From Marinobacter subterrani (GTDB taxonomy: Bacteria; Pseudomonadota; Gammaproteobacteria; Pseudomonadales; Oleiphilaceae), in NCBI RefSeq assembly GCF_001045555.1, contig NZ_LFBU01000002.1:62001-126000 (forward strand): 64,000 bases of DNA, written 5' to 3'. Below are positions 45,892 to 54,628 of the stretch, one piece after another (the stretch's first letter is position 1; the number at the start of each line of letters is the position of its first letter). Under the pieces are notes generated by a model that saw only the letters and a list, made by a program, of their open reading frames with translations, did no database searches and was not told the DNA's origin. Both the position numbers and the translations under genes were made by a program.

Positions 45892-45922
45892 AGTATAAAC
45901 ATCCCTTTCAGGTCCGGTTCAA
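45892..45922 (-). promoter_or_regulatory. Candidate sigma70 promoter of ectC-MFS
   Basis: On the minus strand, TTGAAC (45922-45917) and TATACT (45897-45892) are 19 bases apart, slightly long. The -35 box lies within the end of the DUF3482 gene. The leader would be about 28 bases. It would allow ectC-MFS to be expressed apart from the upstream genes. Confidence 0.4.
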
Positions 45923-47338
45923 CCGCCAATCGTCGTAGACTGCCATGCACTGCTCTATGGCGTCGGTGAATTTTTCCCTCTGGCGCAAATCCAGGGGGCG
46001 CCGTTTACGGCACTTGTCGAAGGCCTGCTGGATGTCCTTGCGGCTACCTTTATCAAGACTTTCCAGCCAGTGATGATCGGCCGGTTCCAGCTCCAGCAGG
46101 TCCCGGCCGGCGTGGTTCCGGTGGCTGATATGCCACCAGTGATCAATGGCACGCCCTAATACAACATAGCCGAACTGGCTGTCCTGTACAGGTCCGAAGG
46201 TGGCTGTCTTCAATCCGTCCCGCAGCACGCCGATGTTCAGAGCAGGCAGGGCAAGCCGGTCGCCGTAGAGGTAACTGCCGGCGGCGCCGATCAGGCCGCC
46301 GACCAGCGCGCCGGTGCCCAGGGAGGAGCCGAGGGTCAGGGCGTCGATGCCGGCGCCACTCACCGCTCCGGCCCCGAAACCGGCGGTGGCCAGATAGCGT
46401 TTGCTGACGGCCCACGCCCGGCGGCTGTCCTCGGAGAACAGGTCGTGCTCGCTGTGCCATTCCAGTTCGGCTTCCTGGCGGCGGATGCGTTGGTGCTGGT
46501 ACAGGTGCTCGATCTCCACCCGCAGGGTCTGTTCCCGCTGGCGCTGGTGGCGGTACCAGCGCTGGCGGAGCTGGTCGGCGAGTGAGCCGTCGCTGGTTTC
46601 GGCGGCCTGGCCGGCGGTCAGGGTGCGCTTTTCCTGGAACGACATCATGTCATCCAGGGCCCTGGCAACCAGCGAGGCGGCCTGCCGGCGGCGCTGTTGC
46701 CGCTGACCGGACAGGTATTGGGTGGCCTGCTCCAGCGGCGCTTCCCAGTCCGGTTCCAGTTGTCCGAATGCCCGTAACAGGCTGAGATGTTGCTCGAACG
46801 GGGCCCGAACGGCGTCGAACCGGCGAACAACCTGGAAGAACTGGCCCAGCGCAGTCTGCCAGGTATCGCTGTAGTCGTCCGCGCCGATGCTGTTGATCAG
46901 GGCAAGGCTGGGGCGGCCGGTCCAGCGCAGGATGGTCATTTCCGCTTCGTGCTCGGCACTGTAGGGCACGGAGCCATCCACCACGTAGATAATGCCGGCG
47001 CCGTCCAGCAAGGGGGCCAGCAGCTCGCACTCATCGGTGAATCGGCCGTCGTCCCGGTGTTGGGTGACAAAGGCACTGACGGTGTCGACATGGTCCGAGG
47101 CGGACACACTGTGGGCCTCCAGCCATTGCAGGACACGGCGCGGGCGCTGGAACCCGGGGGTGTCCACCAGGGTGTACAGGGTCCGGCCGTCCACGGTCAG
47201 CGGGTAGGCCTGGCGTTTGCGGGTGGTGCCGGGTTCCAGGGCAATGGCAATGGCGTCGTTCTGGGACAGGGTGGCCACCACACTGGATTTACCCTTGTTC
47301 GGATGCCCCACCACGGCGAACGTAGGTGCCTGGGTCAT
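45908..47338 (-). CDS. DUF3482 GTPase (GTPase/DUF2868 pair)
   Basis: A 476-residue P-loop GTPase of the TRAFAC type. The N-terminal G domain has Walker A GHPNKGKSSV, switch region EPGTTRKR and G3 DTPGFQ. Instead of a normal NKxD, INSIGADD fills the G4 position. A DUF3482 region follows, with a coiled coil (about 240-340, rich in Arg/Gln) and a glycine-rich hydrophobic stretch (GAGAVSGAGIDALTLGSSLG) that may contact membrane. ATG 47338 is chosen because it opens MTQAPTFAVVGHPN; the open frame upstream is a shadow of the partner gene. It overlaps DUF2868 by four bases. Confidence 0.85.
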   Translation of the reverse strand: MTQAPTFAVVGHPNKGKSSVVATLSQNDAIAIALEPGTTRKRQAYPLTVDGRTLYTLVDTPGFQRPRRVLQWLEAHSVSASDHVDTVSAFVTQHRDDGRFTDECELLAPLLDGAGIIYVVDGSVPYSAEHEAEMTILRWTGRPSLALINSIGADDYSDTWQTALGQFFQVVRRFDAVRAPFEQHLSLLRAFGQLEPDWEAPLEQATQYLSGQRQQRRRQAASLVARALDDMMSFQEKRTLTAGQAAETSDGSLADQLRQRWYRHQRQREQTLRVEIEHLYQHQRIRRQEAELEWHSEHDLFSEDSRRAWAVSKRYLATAGFGAGAVSGAGIDALTLGSSLGTGALVGGLIGAAGSYLYGDRLALPALNIGVLRDGLKTATFGPVQDSQFGYVVLGRAIDHWWHISHRNHAGRDLLELEPADHHWLESLDKGSRKDIQQAFDKCRKRRPLDLRQREKFTDAIEQCMAVYDDWRLNRT

Positions 47339-48750
47339 GAGGGTTCCCCGCTGGTGGTGTAGGGATTTGGCTGTGGCTGGAGCGGTGGCAGCGAGACCCG
47401 GACGAAGTCGTTGCCGAGCCGCTCGGCGAACCGGAGCCAGGGCTGAACCTGGTGGGCGTCCGGCTCGCGTGTGCTGTCGGCGGCCAGCGGCACAAGCGCT
47501 ACCCGGGTGCCGTCGGGCCAGACGTCCCGGGCGGATTCCAGGAAATCCTGGAGCTCGCCGGTAGGCGGCTCCCAGCACCGGGTCAGCAGGATCACGGCTT
47601 TGCTGTCGGCCCCGTGGCAATGCGTTCCGATCTGACTCAGAACCTGTTCATCGTCGGCAAGGCTGGCCCGGCCCCCGGCCCGGAGCACCAGTTGCTTGCC
47701 GGAACTCAGGGTGTCCGGCAGTTCCGGTTCCCCGGCGCCGGCCCAGCACAGCAGAATATCGCTGTCCGGCATTGGCAGCAGGTTATTGCGAAGGCCGGTG
47801 TCTGGCAGGTCGGCGGCGTCGTTATGGGCATTCCCGGTATCCAGGGCGGGCGTTTCCATACGGTACAGCAGGGCCCGCATCGCGGGGTGATGGGAGAGCA
47901 GTCGCCGGGCCCGGTGCCGGAGCAGCATTGAGGTGAGAACCCACAGCAGCAAGCGCGGCAGCAGTACCCAGGTTAGCCACAGCATCGTGACAAAGGGCCA
48001 CCACTGCCCCCACCGGGCCGGATCCGGGCTGGTATTTCCGGTTCCGGCCCGGAAGAAACGGGTGGCTTCGATCAGGGTCAGATCCGGCGCCGCCGCCGAC
48101 CACAGCCAGGCCCAGGGCGCTGCGATGATCTGGACCAGCCGGTGATAGTTGGCCGCTGCGGTCTCCAGGGTGGTGCTCCAGCCGAAGGCCAGATCCTGTA
48201 CCACCACCATGACCAGCAGCGTGACCAGGCCCGAGATGGCAAAGCACAGGCCGCCGAGATGAGCCGACCTGGCCATCAGCACCGGTTGGAGCCGGTTGAT
48301 CACCCCCTGGGTCGGCGTGCCCTGGAACCGCCGGAGAAGCCAGCGCCAGGGCTGCCAGCCGGCGAGGGACTGCACAGCGGTAAGCAGTGCCAGCAGCAAC
48401 TGCAGCAGGACGAAGGCCAGCAGGACGGTGATGTTGATGCGCTGGCCGCCGTCGTAGAACAGCAGCCCGACCATGGCGAACACGCCGGCAACCATACCCA
48501 CCGCCGCAAAGCCGGTACTGACCCGGCGCCAGAACCTCAGGGGTTGGTTCGCCGCAGAGGGTTTTGTCCCGGGCCCGCTCAGCCGGTTCAGGTGTGCCAG
48601 CCAGCGGTTTGCCTCCGGGGTTACCCCCTGCTGCTCGCAGACCAGCGCAAACTTGCGGTCCCGTCGGTGCAGGAACGCCGGCGGCTGGGACGTGTCCCGT
48701 CGGGCCTGGGCATCAAAAGCCAGCAGCAGTCGGAGAGGGCTATCGGTCAT
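47335..48750 (-). CDS. DUF2868 membrane protein, partner of the GTPase
   Basis: A 471-residue protein with N-terminal and central membrane helices (for example TGFAAVGMVAGVFAMVGLLFY, ITVLLAFVLLQLLLALLTAVQ, LCFAISGLVTLLVMVVVQDLA and FVTMLWLTWVLLPRLLLWVL). A soluble C-terminal domain (about 330-471) follows, rich in alternating hydrophobic residues (DILLCWAGAGE, KAVILLTRCWEP). It is encoded as the partner of DUF3482 in many proteobacteria; function is unknown. It is translated just ahead of the GTPase with an ATGA overlap. Confidence 0.83.
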   Translation of the reverse strand: MTDSPLRLLLAFDAQARRDTSQPPAFLHRRDRKFALVCEQQGVTPEANRWLAHLNRLSGPGTKPSAANQPLRFWRRVSTGFAAVGMVAGVFAMVGLLFYDGGQRINITVLLAFVLLQLLLALLTAVQSLAGWQPWRWLLRRFQGTPTQGVINRLQPVLMARSAHLGGLCFAISGLVTLLVMVVVQDLAFGWSTTLETAAANYHRLVQIIAAPWAWLWSAAAPDLTLIEATRFFRAGTGNTSPDPARWGQWWPFVTMLWLTWVLLPRLLLWVLTSMLLRHRARRLLSHHPAMRALLYRMETPALDTGNAHNDAADLPDTGLRNNLLPMPDSDILLCWAGAGEPELPDTLSSGKQLVLRAGGRASLADDEQVLSQIGTHCHGADSKAVILLTRCWEPPTGELQDFLESARDVWPDGTRVALVPLAADSTREPDAHQVQPWLRFAERLGNDFVRVSLPPLQPQPNPYTTSGEPS

Positions 48751-48837
48751 TCAGTGTCCCGGTGGTGGATTCGGCGAATCGTGCTTTGATGCTAGGATAT
48801 AGGGATTCCCGCACCCGATACCAGACAACGAGTCCCC

Positions 48838-49200
48838 ATGCCCCATCACCTGATGAACCTGCGCCATGTGCCGGATGACGAAGCCGACGAAATCCGGGCC
48901 CTGCTGGAAGCCCACGAGGTGGCTTATTACGAGACGCCGCCAAGCCGGTGGGGGATCAGCATGGGTGGCTTCTGGGTGCATGATGACGATGAAGCGGAGC
49001 GGGCCCGGGTGCTGCTCGAGGCCTACCACCGGGAGCGCCAGGAAACCCAGCGGCGGACCTACCAGGAAAATCTGGCCCGGGGCGAGGCGGGCGGCGTCTG
49101 GTTCATGTTCCGGCGCTATCCGGTCCGGACTCTGGCGGCCTGCCTGGCCATTGTGGTGATTATGGGCCTGAGCCTGCTGCCGTTTGTCCATATTGGCTGA
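48838..49200 (+). CDS. DUF6164 family small membrane protein
   Basis: A 120-residue protein. The N-terminal soluble domain (about 1-75) starts MPHHLMNLRHVPDDEADEIR and contains ALLEAHEVAYYETPPSRWGI and a DDDEAERARVLLEAY segment, a ferredoxin-like DUF2007/DUF6164 pattern. One C-terminal helix (about 98-116) anchors it. No known function. It is divergent from DUF2868 and stands before the 3HB locus. Confidence 0.75.
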   Translation: MPHHLMNLRHVPDDEADEIRALLEAHEVAYYETPPSRWGISMGGFWVHDDDEAERARVLLEAYHRERQETQRRTYQENLARGEAGGVWFMFRRYPVRTLAACLAIVVIMGLSLLPFVHIG

Positions 49201-49243
49201 GCAAGCCCGGGTTCTTTACCGGATTGTCCGATAATCCATACGC

Positions 49244-49261
49244 TGTCCGGATGCCCGGACA
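49244..49261. promoter_or_regulatory. Inverted-repeat operator 1 (upstream of 3HB oligomer hydrolase)
   Basis: TGTCCGG-ATGC-CCGGACA is a perfect inverted repeat with seven-base arms. It shares the TGTCCGGAT core with three other sites at 49316, 53145 and 53189. It lies about 145 bases upstream of the sigma54 promoter, a usual place for an enhancer. Confidence 0.7.
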
Positions 49262-49315
49262 ACGCCTCCCGGCCGCCTGTTTGCAGGGCTGATTCCATCC
49301 TTTCTCTCTTTGCAG

Positions 49316-49333
49316 TGTCCGGATATCCGGATT
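49316..49333. promoter_or_regulatory. Inverted-repeat operator 2 (upstream of 3HB oligomer hydrolase)
   Basis: TGTCCGGATATCCGGATT contains the 14-base palindrome TCCGGATATCCGGA. Its centre is about 72 bases before the -24 element of the sigma54 promoter and 72 bases from operator 1. Confidence 0.7.
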
Positions 49334-49393
49334 CATGTCGCGAGTGTTTCCAGCATTCTTGAATTATCTATTTGAAATCAATGTTCTGGGTGA

Positions 49394-49410
49394 TTGGCAC
49401 AGGATCCGCA
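49394..49410 (+). promoter_or_regulatory. Sigma54 promoter of the 3HB oligomer hydrolase
   Basis: TTGGCACAGGATCCGCA has GG at 49396-49397 and GC at 49408-49409 with the required ten bases between. The -24 half TTGGCAC is consensus. Predicted start of transcription near 49421, about 55 bases before the ATG. Confidence 0.72.
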
Positions 49411-49475
49411 TGGCGTGCACGGGGGCCTGGCTCGGGTCTGGCCCATTCGTCAACAACAACAAACAAGGAACGACC

Positions 49476-51575
49476 ATGAAACGAATGATGCTCTGCGCCC
49501 TGATCGGCGCCTCGGGGCTTACGCTGACTGGCTGCAAAGCCCCCTTCAATGAAATTCCCGACTTCGTACAGGGTGAGATTCAGCACACCAGCTACGATGG
49601 CATTACCGATGACCTGCTGACGGCTGGTCTGGGCGCTACCGGCCTTGCCAGCACACCCGCCCCCGCGTTTGCGGACCCCCTGAATCCGACACCGGCCGAA
49701 CTGAGGCGCCTGGCCATTTACAACAATTACCGGGCGCTGGTGGATACGTCTGCAGGGGGCGGTTACGGCGCTTTCTTCGGTCCGCAGGTGGGCAGTGGCG
49801 GCGAAGGCCTGATTCCCGGCGACGAATTCATTGCCTTTATGACCGTGCCCGGTAGCGATGTCCCGGTCACGGTCATGGCCCAGGTGCCGGACAGCTTTGA
49901 TCCGAAGAGCCCCTGCATGGTCACCGCCCCGTCGTCTGGCTCCCGTGGCATATACGGCGCCATTGGCACGGCCGGGGAGTGGGGCCTGAAAAAAGGCTGT
50001 GCCGTTGTGTATACCGACAAGGGCACAGGAACTGGCGCGCACAACCTGGCCACCAACACCGCACAACGTATTGATGGCACGCTGAGTTCAACCGACGAGG
50101 CGGTTCAGTTCCGGGCGGACCTGACCGACGGGGAACGGGCCGCATTCGACAGTCGTTGGCCGGATCGTTTCGCCTGGAAACATGCCCACTCCAAAGCCAA
50201 TCCTGAAGCCGACTGGGGCCACCATGTACTGCAGTCCATCGAGTTCGGTTTCTACGTGCTGAATGAAAAATTCGGCCGTGACCTGGGTAATGGAAAGACT
50301 CTTCAGACCATTAATCCGAAAAACACGCTGGTGATTGCTTCCAGTGTGTCCAACGGCGGTGGGGCGTCCGTGCGTGCCGCTGAACTGGACACTCTGGGAT
50401 TGATTGACGGGGTTGCCGTATCCGAACCCAATGTGAACCCCGAAGTGGACCGGAGCTTTACCATCGTTCAGGGCGACGGCCCGGTGATCAGCGAGCACAG
50501 CCGGAGCCTGCTGGATTACACCACAGCTCTCGCCGTCTATCAGGGCTGTGCCAATCAGGCACCGGCAATCCGCGAGTCTGCTCCGCTCAATGCGGTGTTC
50601 AATCCCCCTGCGATCGGCGAGAATATCTGTAACTCCCTGGCCAACAAGGGGCTGGTATCCGGCGCAACTCTTGACGACCGTGCCGCCGATGCCCTGCGCA
50701 TTCTGAACGAGGAGTTCGATATCCAGCCCGAGCAGAACCTGCTGGCGCCGGTGCACTTCGGGCTGGCCGTGGCCCAGAGCATCTCCATGACCTACGCCAA
50801 CGCTTATGGCCGGGCCGGTGTGGAAGACCGGGTCTGTGAGCTTAGCCTGGCCGCGACCGATACCGCCGGGGCTGTTACCCAGCTGGCGGCTGCGGCAGAG
50901 GCAGCCCTGTTTTCTGTCAGTAACGGTATTCCGCCAACCGCCGGCGTGAATATTGTTTACGACAATGCCGAGGGCCAGCCTACCAATCTGGCAGCCAGCG
51001 CTTCCCCCAGTTCCAGCCAGCAGGATTATGGTCTGGATGCCCTATTGTGCCTGCGCAGCCTGGCCACCGGTCGAGACACTGTAACCGGCACGGCCCTTGA
51101 GGGCCCCGACGCCGAACTGGCCTCCGCCATTGCTGATGGTATTGCCAGAGTACGCGCCACCGGCGATCTTCAGGGCAAGCCGGCGATCTTTGTCGCTGGC
51201 CGGTCTGATGCCATTCTGCCTATCAACCACACGTCCCGGCCTTATTTTGCCCTGAACCAGCGTGTTGAAGGCAAAAACAGCAATCTGAGATACTACGAAG
51301 TCCTCAACGCCCACCATCTCGATGTGCTTAACGGCTTCCCGGGTATCGCCGGCCGCTATGTGCCCCTGCACCATTACTATTTCCAGGCGCTGGACCTGGT
51401 CTGGGCGCATCTGACCGACAAACAGCCCCTGCCGCCGAGCCAGGTGGTGCGGACTGTGCCGCGGGGCGCGATCACAAATCCGCTGACGGCTGCTAACCTG
51501 CCGGCCATTGATCCCTCGCCCGACGCCGGGAACCGGATTGTGTTTACCGACAACCAGCTCCGCATCCCGGAGTAA
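49476..51575 (+). CDS. 3-Hydroxybutyrate oligomer hydrolase (lipoprotein)
   Basis: Hydrolyses 3-hydroxybutyrate oligomers to monomers, which feed the transporter and dehydrogenase downstream. It has 699 residues with a lipoprotein signal ending LTLTGC, so it is probably anchored to the outer membrane. The catalytic Ser is likely in the [11 protein letters not shown] motif of the family. Other landmarks are [34 protein letters not shown] and the C-terminal [13 protein letters not shown] with a candidate catalytic His. ATG 49476 follows AAGGAACG. It is transcribed from a sigma54 promoter ahead of its activator gene. Confidence 0.88.
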   Translation: MKRMMLCALIGASGLTLTGCKAPFNEIPDFVQGEIQHTSYDGITDDLLTAGLGATGLASTPAPAFADPLNPTPAELRRLAIYNNYRALVDTSAGGGYGAFFGPQVGSGGEGLIPGDEFIAFMTVPGSDVPVTVMAQVPDSFDPKSPCMVTAPSSGSRGIYGAIGTAGEWGLKKGCAVVYTDKGTGTGAHNLATNTAQRIDGTLSSTDEAVQFRADLTDGERAAFDSRWPDRFAWKHAHSKANPEADWGHHVLQSIEFGFYVLNEKFGRDLGNGKTLQTINPKNTLVIASSVSNGGGASVRAAELDTLGLIDGVAVSEPNVNPEVDRSFTIVQGDGPVISEHSRSLLDYTTALAVYQGCANQAPAIRESAPLNAVFNPPAIGENICNSLANKGLVSGATLDDRAADALRILNEEFDIQPEQNLLAPVHFGLAVAQSISMTYANAYGRAGVEDRVCELSLAATDTAGAVTQLAAAAEAALFSVSNGIPPTAGVNIVYDNAEGQPTNLAASASPSSSQQDYGLDALLCLRSLATGRDTVTGTALEGPDAELASAIADGIARVRATGDLQGKPAIFVAGRSDAILPINHTSRPYFALNQRVEGKNSNLRYYEVLNAHHLDVLNGFPGIAGRYVPLHHYYFQALDLVWAHLTDKQPLPPSQVVRTVPRGAITNPLTAANLPAIDPSPDAGNRIVFTDNQLRIPE

Positions 51576-51585
51576 CGGCAAGCCT

Positions 51586-51609
51586 GGCCGGCCCGGTTCC
51601 GGGTCGGCC
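51586..51609 (+). terminator. GC-rich hairpin after the hydrolase gene
   Basis: GGCCGGCCCGG (51586-51596) and CCGGGTCGGCC (51599-51609) pair over 11 positions with one G-U. There is no T tract after it, so it may only slow or trim the transcript. It lies just before the activator promoter. Confidence 0.35.
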
Positions 51610-51616
51610 CCCTGGT

Positions 51617-51645
51617 TTGCCCCCGCCCCGGGGGCCCCATATACT
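51617..51645 (+). promoter_or_regulatory. Candidate sigma70 promoter of the sigma54 activator
   Basis: TTGCCC (51617-51622) and TATACT (51640-51645) are 17 bases apart, about 43 bases ahead of the ATG. This would keep the activator supplied without RpoN. Confidence 0.5.
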
Positions 51646-51687
51646 TCCGTGACGGCATCCGGGTTGCAGGATGCCAGGGGTTTCACC

Positions 51688-53133
51688 ATGAACGATACTC
51701 GACCCGTTGGTGCACGGCACATGACAGAGCTGTTTACAGACGAGAACAAGAGCGGGCTGACCCGGGACCTTATTGAAGCCCTGTTCCCGATGTTCGAGGA
51801 AGCCAGTGCCGGTGCCATCGCTGTTGACCGGGAGGCGCGGATTACCTGGATCAACAGCAGCTACTCCCACCTGTTGGGCCTCGGGGACCCGTCCCGGGTC
51901 ATCGGCAAACCGGTGCGCCAGGTCATTCCCCAGACCCGGATGCCGGAGGTCGTTGAAACCGGCAAGCCACTCTTGCTGGATATCATGGAGCACAATCAGC
52001 AACAACTGGTTGTGACGAGGCTGCCTTTCTTTGACGACGAAGGGCAGATTGTTGGCGCCGTTGCCTTTGTCTTGTACGACGACCTGCAGCCCCTGACGCC
52101 ACTGGTCTCCAAATACCGGCGGTTACATCAGGATCTGGCGGCAGCCCGCAAGGCCCTGGCAAAAAAGGCACGGGGAACCCGGTACAGCCTGGGCGATTTT
52201 GTCGGCGCCAGCCCGGCGGCACTGGAAGTAAAACGCCGTGCCCGTCTGGCGGCGGGGCGAGACATGCCGGTGTTATTGCTGGGCGAAACCGGTACCGGCA
52301 AGGAAGTTCTGGCCCAGGCGATTCATGCGATCTCCCCACGTGCGGACAAACCCTTTGTCGGGGTCAATGTGGCCGCCATTCCGGATAACCTGCTGGAAGC
52401 GGAGTTCTTCGGTGTGGCGCCGGGCGCCTACACCGGTGCCGACCGCCGTAACCGGGAAGGCAAGTTCCAGCTGGCCAACGGCGGCACCCTGTTCCTCGAT
52501 GAAGTGGGCGACATGCCCCTGCCGCTGCAGGCCAAGCTGCTGCGAGCCCTGCAGGAAGGGGAAATTGAACCACTGGGGTCCAACAAGGTGGTGCCGGTGA
52601 ATGTCCGGGTGATCGCCGCCACCAGCCGGAATCTGGAGCTGATGATGGCCGACGGGGTTTTCCGGTCTGATCTGTATTACCGTCTGAACGTGCTGGAAAT
52701 TCCGATTCCGCCACTGCGGGACCGGCTTGCCGATCTGGGGGTACTTTGCGAGGCGCTGCTGGAAGATGTCTGCGAGGGGCTGGAGCTGCGCGGGGAAATC
52801 ACCGACGCCGGCGTATCAGCGCTTGGCAGTTACGACTGGCCCGGCAACATCCGGGAGTTGCGCAATGTTCTGGAGCGGGCCCTGACGATGGGTGAAGAAG
52901 GTGGCCTGCTGGACGCCGATGCCATCTTCAAGGTGCTCCCCCGCAATGGCGGCCGCCCTGCTTCATCGCTTATGCCGCAACCGGTTCGGCCATTGGCCCA
53001 GACCCTGGCCGAGGCCGAGTCCCAGGCCATTGAAGAAGCGCTGGTGGTCAGCCGGGGCAATCGTACCCGTGCGGCAAAGCTGCTGGGCATCTCCCGATCC
53101 GTCCTCTACGAAAAACTCGCAAGAATGTCCTGA
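51688..53133 (+). CDS. Sigma54-dependent enhancer-binding activator, HbcR-like
   Basis: Activator of RpoN-dependent transcription, probably for 3-hydroxybutyrate use. It has 481 residues. An N-terminal PAS domain (about 35-140) starts AGAIAVDREARITWINSSY. The AAA+ domain (about 175-410) has Walker A GETGTGKE, the sigma54 contact GAYTGA (GAFTGA variant) and Walker B TLFLDEVGDMP. A Fis-type HTH closes the protein (RGNRTRAAKLLGISRSVLYE). P. aeruginosa uses an RpoN activator of this kind (HbcR) for 3HB catabolism. ATG 51688 is weakly supported by AGGGG; a later ATG at 51721 is possible. Confidence 0.9.
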   Translation: MNDTRPVGARHMTELFTDENKSGLTRDLIEALFPMFEEASAGAIAVDREARITWINSSYSHLLGLGDPSRVIGKPVRQVIPQTRMPEVVETGKPLLLDIMEHNQQQLVVTRLPFFDDEGQIVGAVAFVLYDDLQPLTPLVSKYRRLHQDLAAARKALAKKARGTRYSLGDFVGASPAALEVKRRARLAAGRDMPVLLLGETGTGKEVLAQAIHAISPRADKPFVGVNVAAIPDNLLEAEFFGVAPGAYTGADRRNREGKFQLANGGTLFLDEVGDMPLPLQAKLLRALQEGEIEPLGSNKVVPVNVRVIAATSRNLELMMADGVFRSDLYYRLNVLEIPIPPLRDRLADLGVLCEALLEDVCEGLELRGEITDAGVSALGSYDWPGNIRELRNVLERALTMGEEGGLLDADAIFKVLPRNGGRPASSLMPQPVRPLAQTLAEAESQAIEEALVVSRGNRTRAAKLLGISRSVLYEKLARMS

Positions 53134-53144
53134 AATCCAGACAC

Positions 53145-53164
53145 TTGTCCGGATGTCCGTACAA
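53145..53164. promoter_or_regulatory. Inverted-repeat operator 3 (upstream of dctP)
   Basis: TTGTCCGGATGTCCGTACAA is a nearly symmetric repeat (TTGT/ACAA and CGGA/TCCG match) sharing TGTCCGGAT with operators 1 and 2. It lies between the activator stop and the dctP promoter, about 117 bases from its -24 element. Confidence 0.65.
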
Positions 53165-53188
53165 TTACCTACGACCCTGGTCTAGGTA

Positions 53189-53206
53189 TGTCCGTGATTC
53201 CGGACA
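53189..53206. promoter_or_regulatory. Inverted-repeat operator 4 (upstream of dctP)
   Basis: TGTCCG-TGATTC-CGGACA has perfect six-base arms. Its centre is about 75 bases before the -24 element of the dctP sigma54 promoter, close to the spacing of operator 2 at the hydrolase promoter. Confidence 0.68.
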
Positions 53207-53269
53207 TTCTGGCTTGGCTTCAGATGCCACAAAATACATAACATATTGAAATATAAAAGAAAGATTCTT

Positions 53270-53286
53270 TTGGCATAGTGCCTGCT
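53270..53286 (+). promoter_or_regulatory. Sigma54 promoter of the TRAP/3HB operon
   Basis: TTTGGCATAGTGCCTGCTA region with GG at 53272-53273, ten bases, then GC at 53284-53285. The -24 half TTGGCA is good; the -12 half CTGCT is close to consensus. Transcription would start near 53297, leaving a leader of about 165 bases before dctP. The remaining part of the 327-base gap (53287-53460) holds no other clear signal apart from the ribosome site. Confidence 0.68.
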
Positions 53287-53460
53287 ATTACCGGGTTGCA
53301 GGACGTCAGAACAACTCAGAGAACAAGACTGGCGCCAACCGTTGGACCCCCGATATTAACCTGTCCGTCTGTTCCTGCGTTGTCTGATTACCTTCAGACC
53401 CGGCCTTTCAGGTTGCCAGCCGCCAGGCCAGCCAAAATAACAAAGCTAGGAGACTTGCCA

Positions 53461-54513
53461 ATGAAACTTCTCAAGGCGCTCACCGGTGTCGCCGGTGCGA
53501 TCGTTCTTACCACGGGTACCGCGTTTGCAGATGACTTGCGCTGGAAAATGCCCGTAGCCTTCGCCACCAACCTTCCGGGCCTGGGTTCGCCCGCCGCCTG
53601 GGTTGCTGAAAATCTTACCACCGCCTCCGACGGCAGCATCCAGGTTCGGGTCTATGAGCCGGGCAAACTGGTTCCGCCGTTCGACATTCTGCAGGCGGTT
53701 TCCGATGGCAAGGTTGAGGCAGGCTATACCTGGATTGGTTACGACCAGGGTAAGGTACCTGCGATTCCCCTGTTTGCGGCGGTTCCCTTTGGTATGAAGC
53801 CTTGGGCCTACACGGCCTGGTATTACTACGGTGGCGGCCATGAGATGCTGCAGGAAGTCTATGCCAACAAGGGCTTCGATGTGCACGCCCAGCTGTGCGG
53901 TATTATCGGGCCTGAAACAGCCGGCTGGTATGCGAAACCCATCAAAACTCTGAAAGACTATGAGGGCCTGAAGATTCGCTTTGCCGGCCTGGGTGGCAAG
54001 GTCCTGGAAAAACTGGGTGCGTCCGTCACCATGATGCCCGGTGGTGAGCTGTACCAGGCACTGGAAAAAGGCACCATCGATGCCACCGAATTCTCCATGC
54101 CCGCCATCGACCAGATTCTGGGGTTCAACCAGGTGGTCAAGTACAACCTGTTCCCGGGCTGGCACCAGCAGTTCACCGCTCAGTACATGCTGATCAACCA
54201 GGATCAGTGGGACAAAACCACGGAAGCGCAGAAAGCGCTGGTCAAGGCCTCCTGTACTGCTGCAACAACGCTGGCTCTGGCCGAGGGTGAATACAAGAAT
54301 GGCAAGGTCCTGGCCGAGTTCCAGGACAAGGGTGTCCAGGCTGACCAGATTCCCCGTGATGTTCTGAAAAAGCTGAAAGCGGTCACCGAGGAAGTGCTGA
54401 AAGAAGAAGCCGCCAAGGATGCCGATTTCAAACGCGTCTATGAAAGCCAGAACGAGTTCATGGAAACCTACAAGGTATGGGATACCCGCGCCTACGTTCC
54501 CACGGACCTCTAA
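53461..54513 (+). CDS. dctP: TRAP transporter substrate-binding protein (DctP)
   Basis: Periplasmic receptor of a TRAP transporter. It has 350 residues with a signal peptide (MKLLKALTGVAGAIVLTTGTAFA). The DctP fold shows EAGYTWIGY, the substrate-arginine region GLKIRFAGLGGKVLEKLG, GGELYQALEKGTIDATEFSMP and the C-terminal long helices. It resembles 2-oxoacid/hydroxyacid binding members (TakP-like). Ligand is inferred to be 3-hydroxybutyrate or a related hydroxy acid from the operon. Start ATG follows TAGGAGA. Two hairpins after its stop could raise dctP over dctQM. Confidence 0.9.
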   Translation: MKLLKALTGVAGAIVLTTGTAFADDLRWKMPVAFATNLPGLGSPAAWVAENLTTASDGSIQVRVYEPGKLVPPFDILQAVSDGKVEAGYTWIGYDQGKVPAIPLFAAVPFGMKPWAYTAWYYYGGGHEMLQEVYANKGFDVHAQLCGIIGPETAGWYAKPIKTLKDYEGLKIRFAGLGGKVLEKLGASVTMMPGGELYQALEKGTIDATEFSMPAIDQILGFNQVVKYNLFPGWHQQFTAQYMLINQDQWDKTTEAQKALVKASCTAATTLALAEGEYKNGKVLAEFQDKGVQADQIPRDVLKKLKAVTEEVLKEEAAKDADFKRVYESQNEFMETYKVWDTRAYVPTDL

Positions 54514-54554
54514 GGTCCGGGGCCGATCCCGAGCACCGGGGCACTCCCGGTGTT

Positions 54555-54600
54555 CTCTGACCTAGTCTGGGTGGCCCTGCGGGGCCATCCTTGTTTCACC
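54555..54600 (+). terminator. Hairpins between dctP and dctQ
   Basis: TGGCCC/GGGCCA (about 54572-54588) followed by TTGTTTC is a weak terminator-like hairpin; a CACCGGG/CCCGGTG hairpin lies just before it (54535-54552). The position after a binding-protein gene suggests partial termination or RNA protection. Confidence 0.4.
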
Positions 54601-54628
54601 ATCGGCTTTTTGAGCGAGGAACTGTTGT

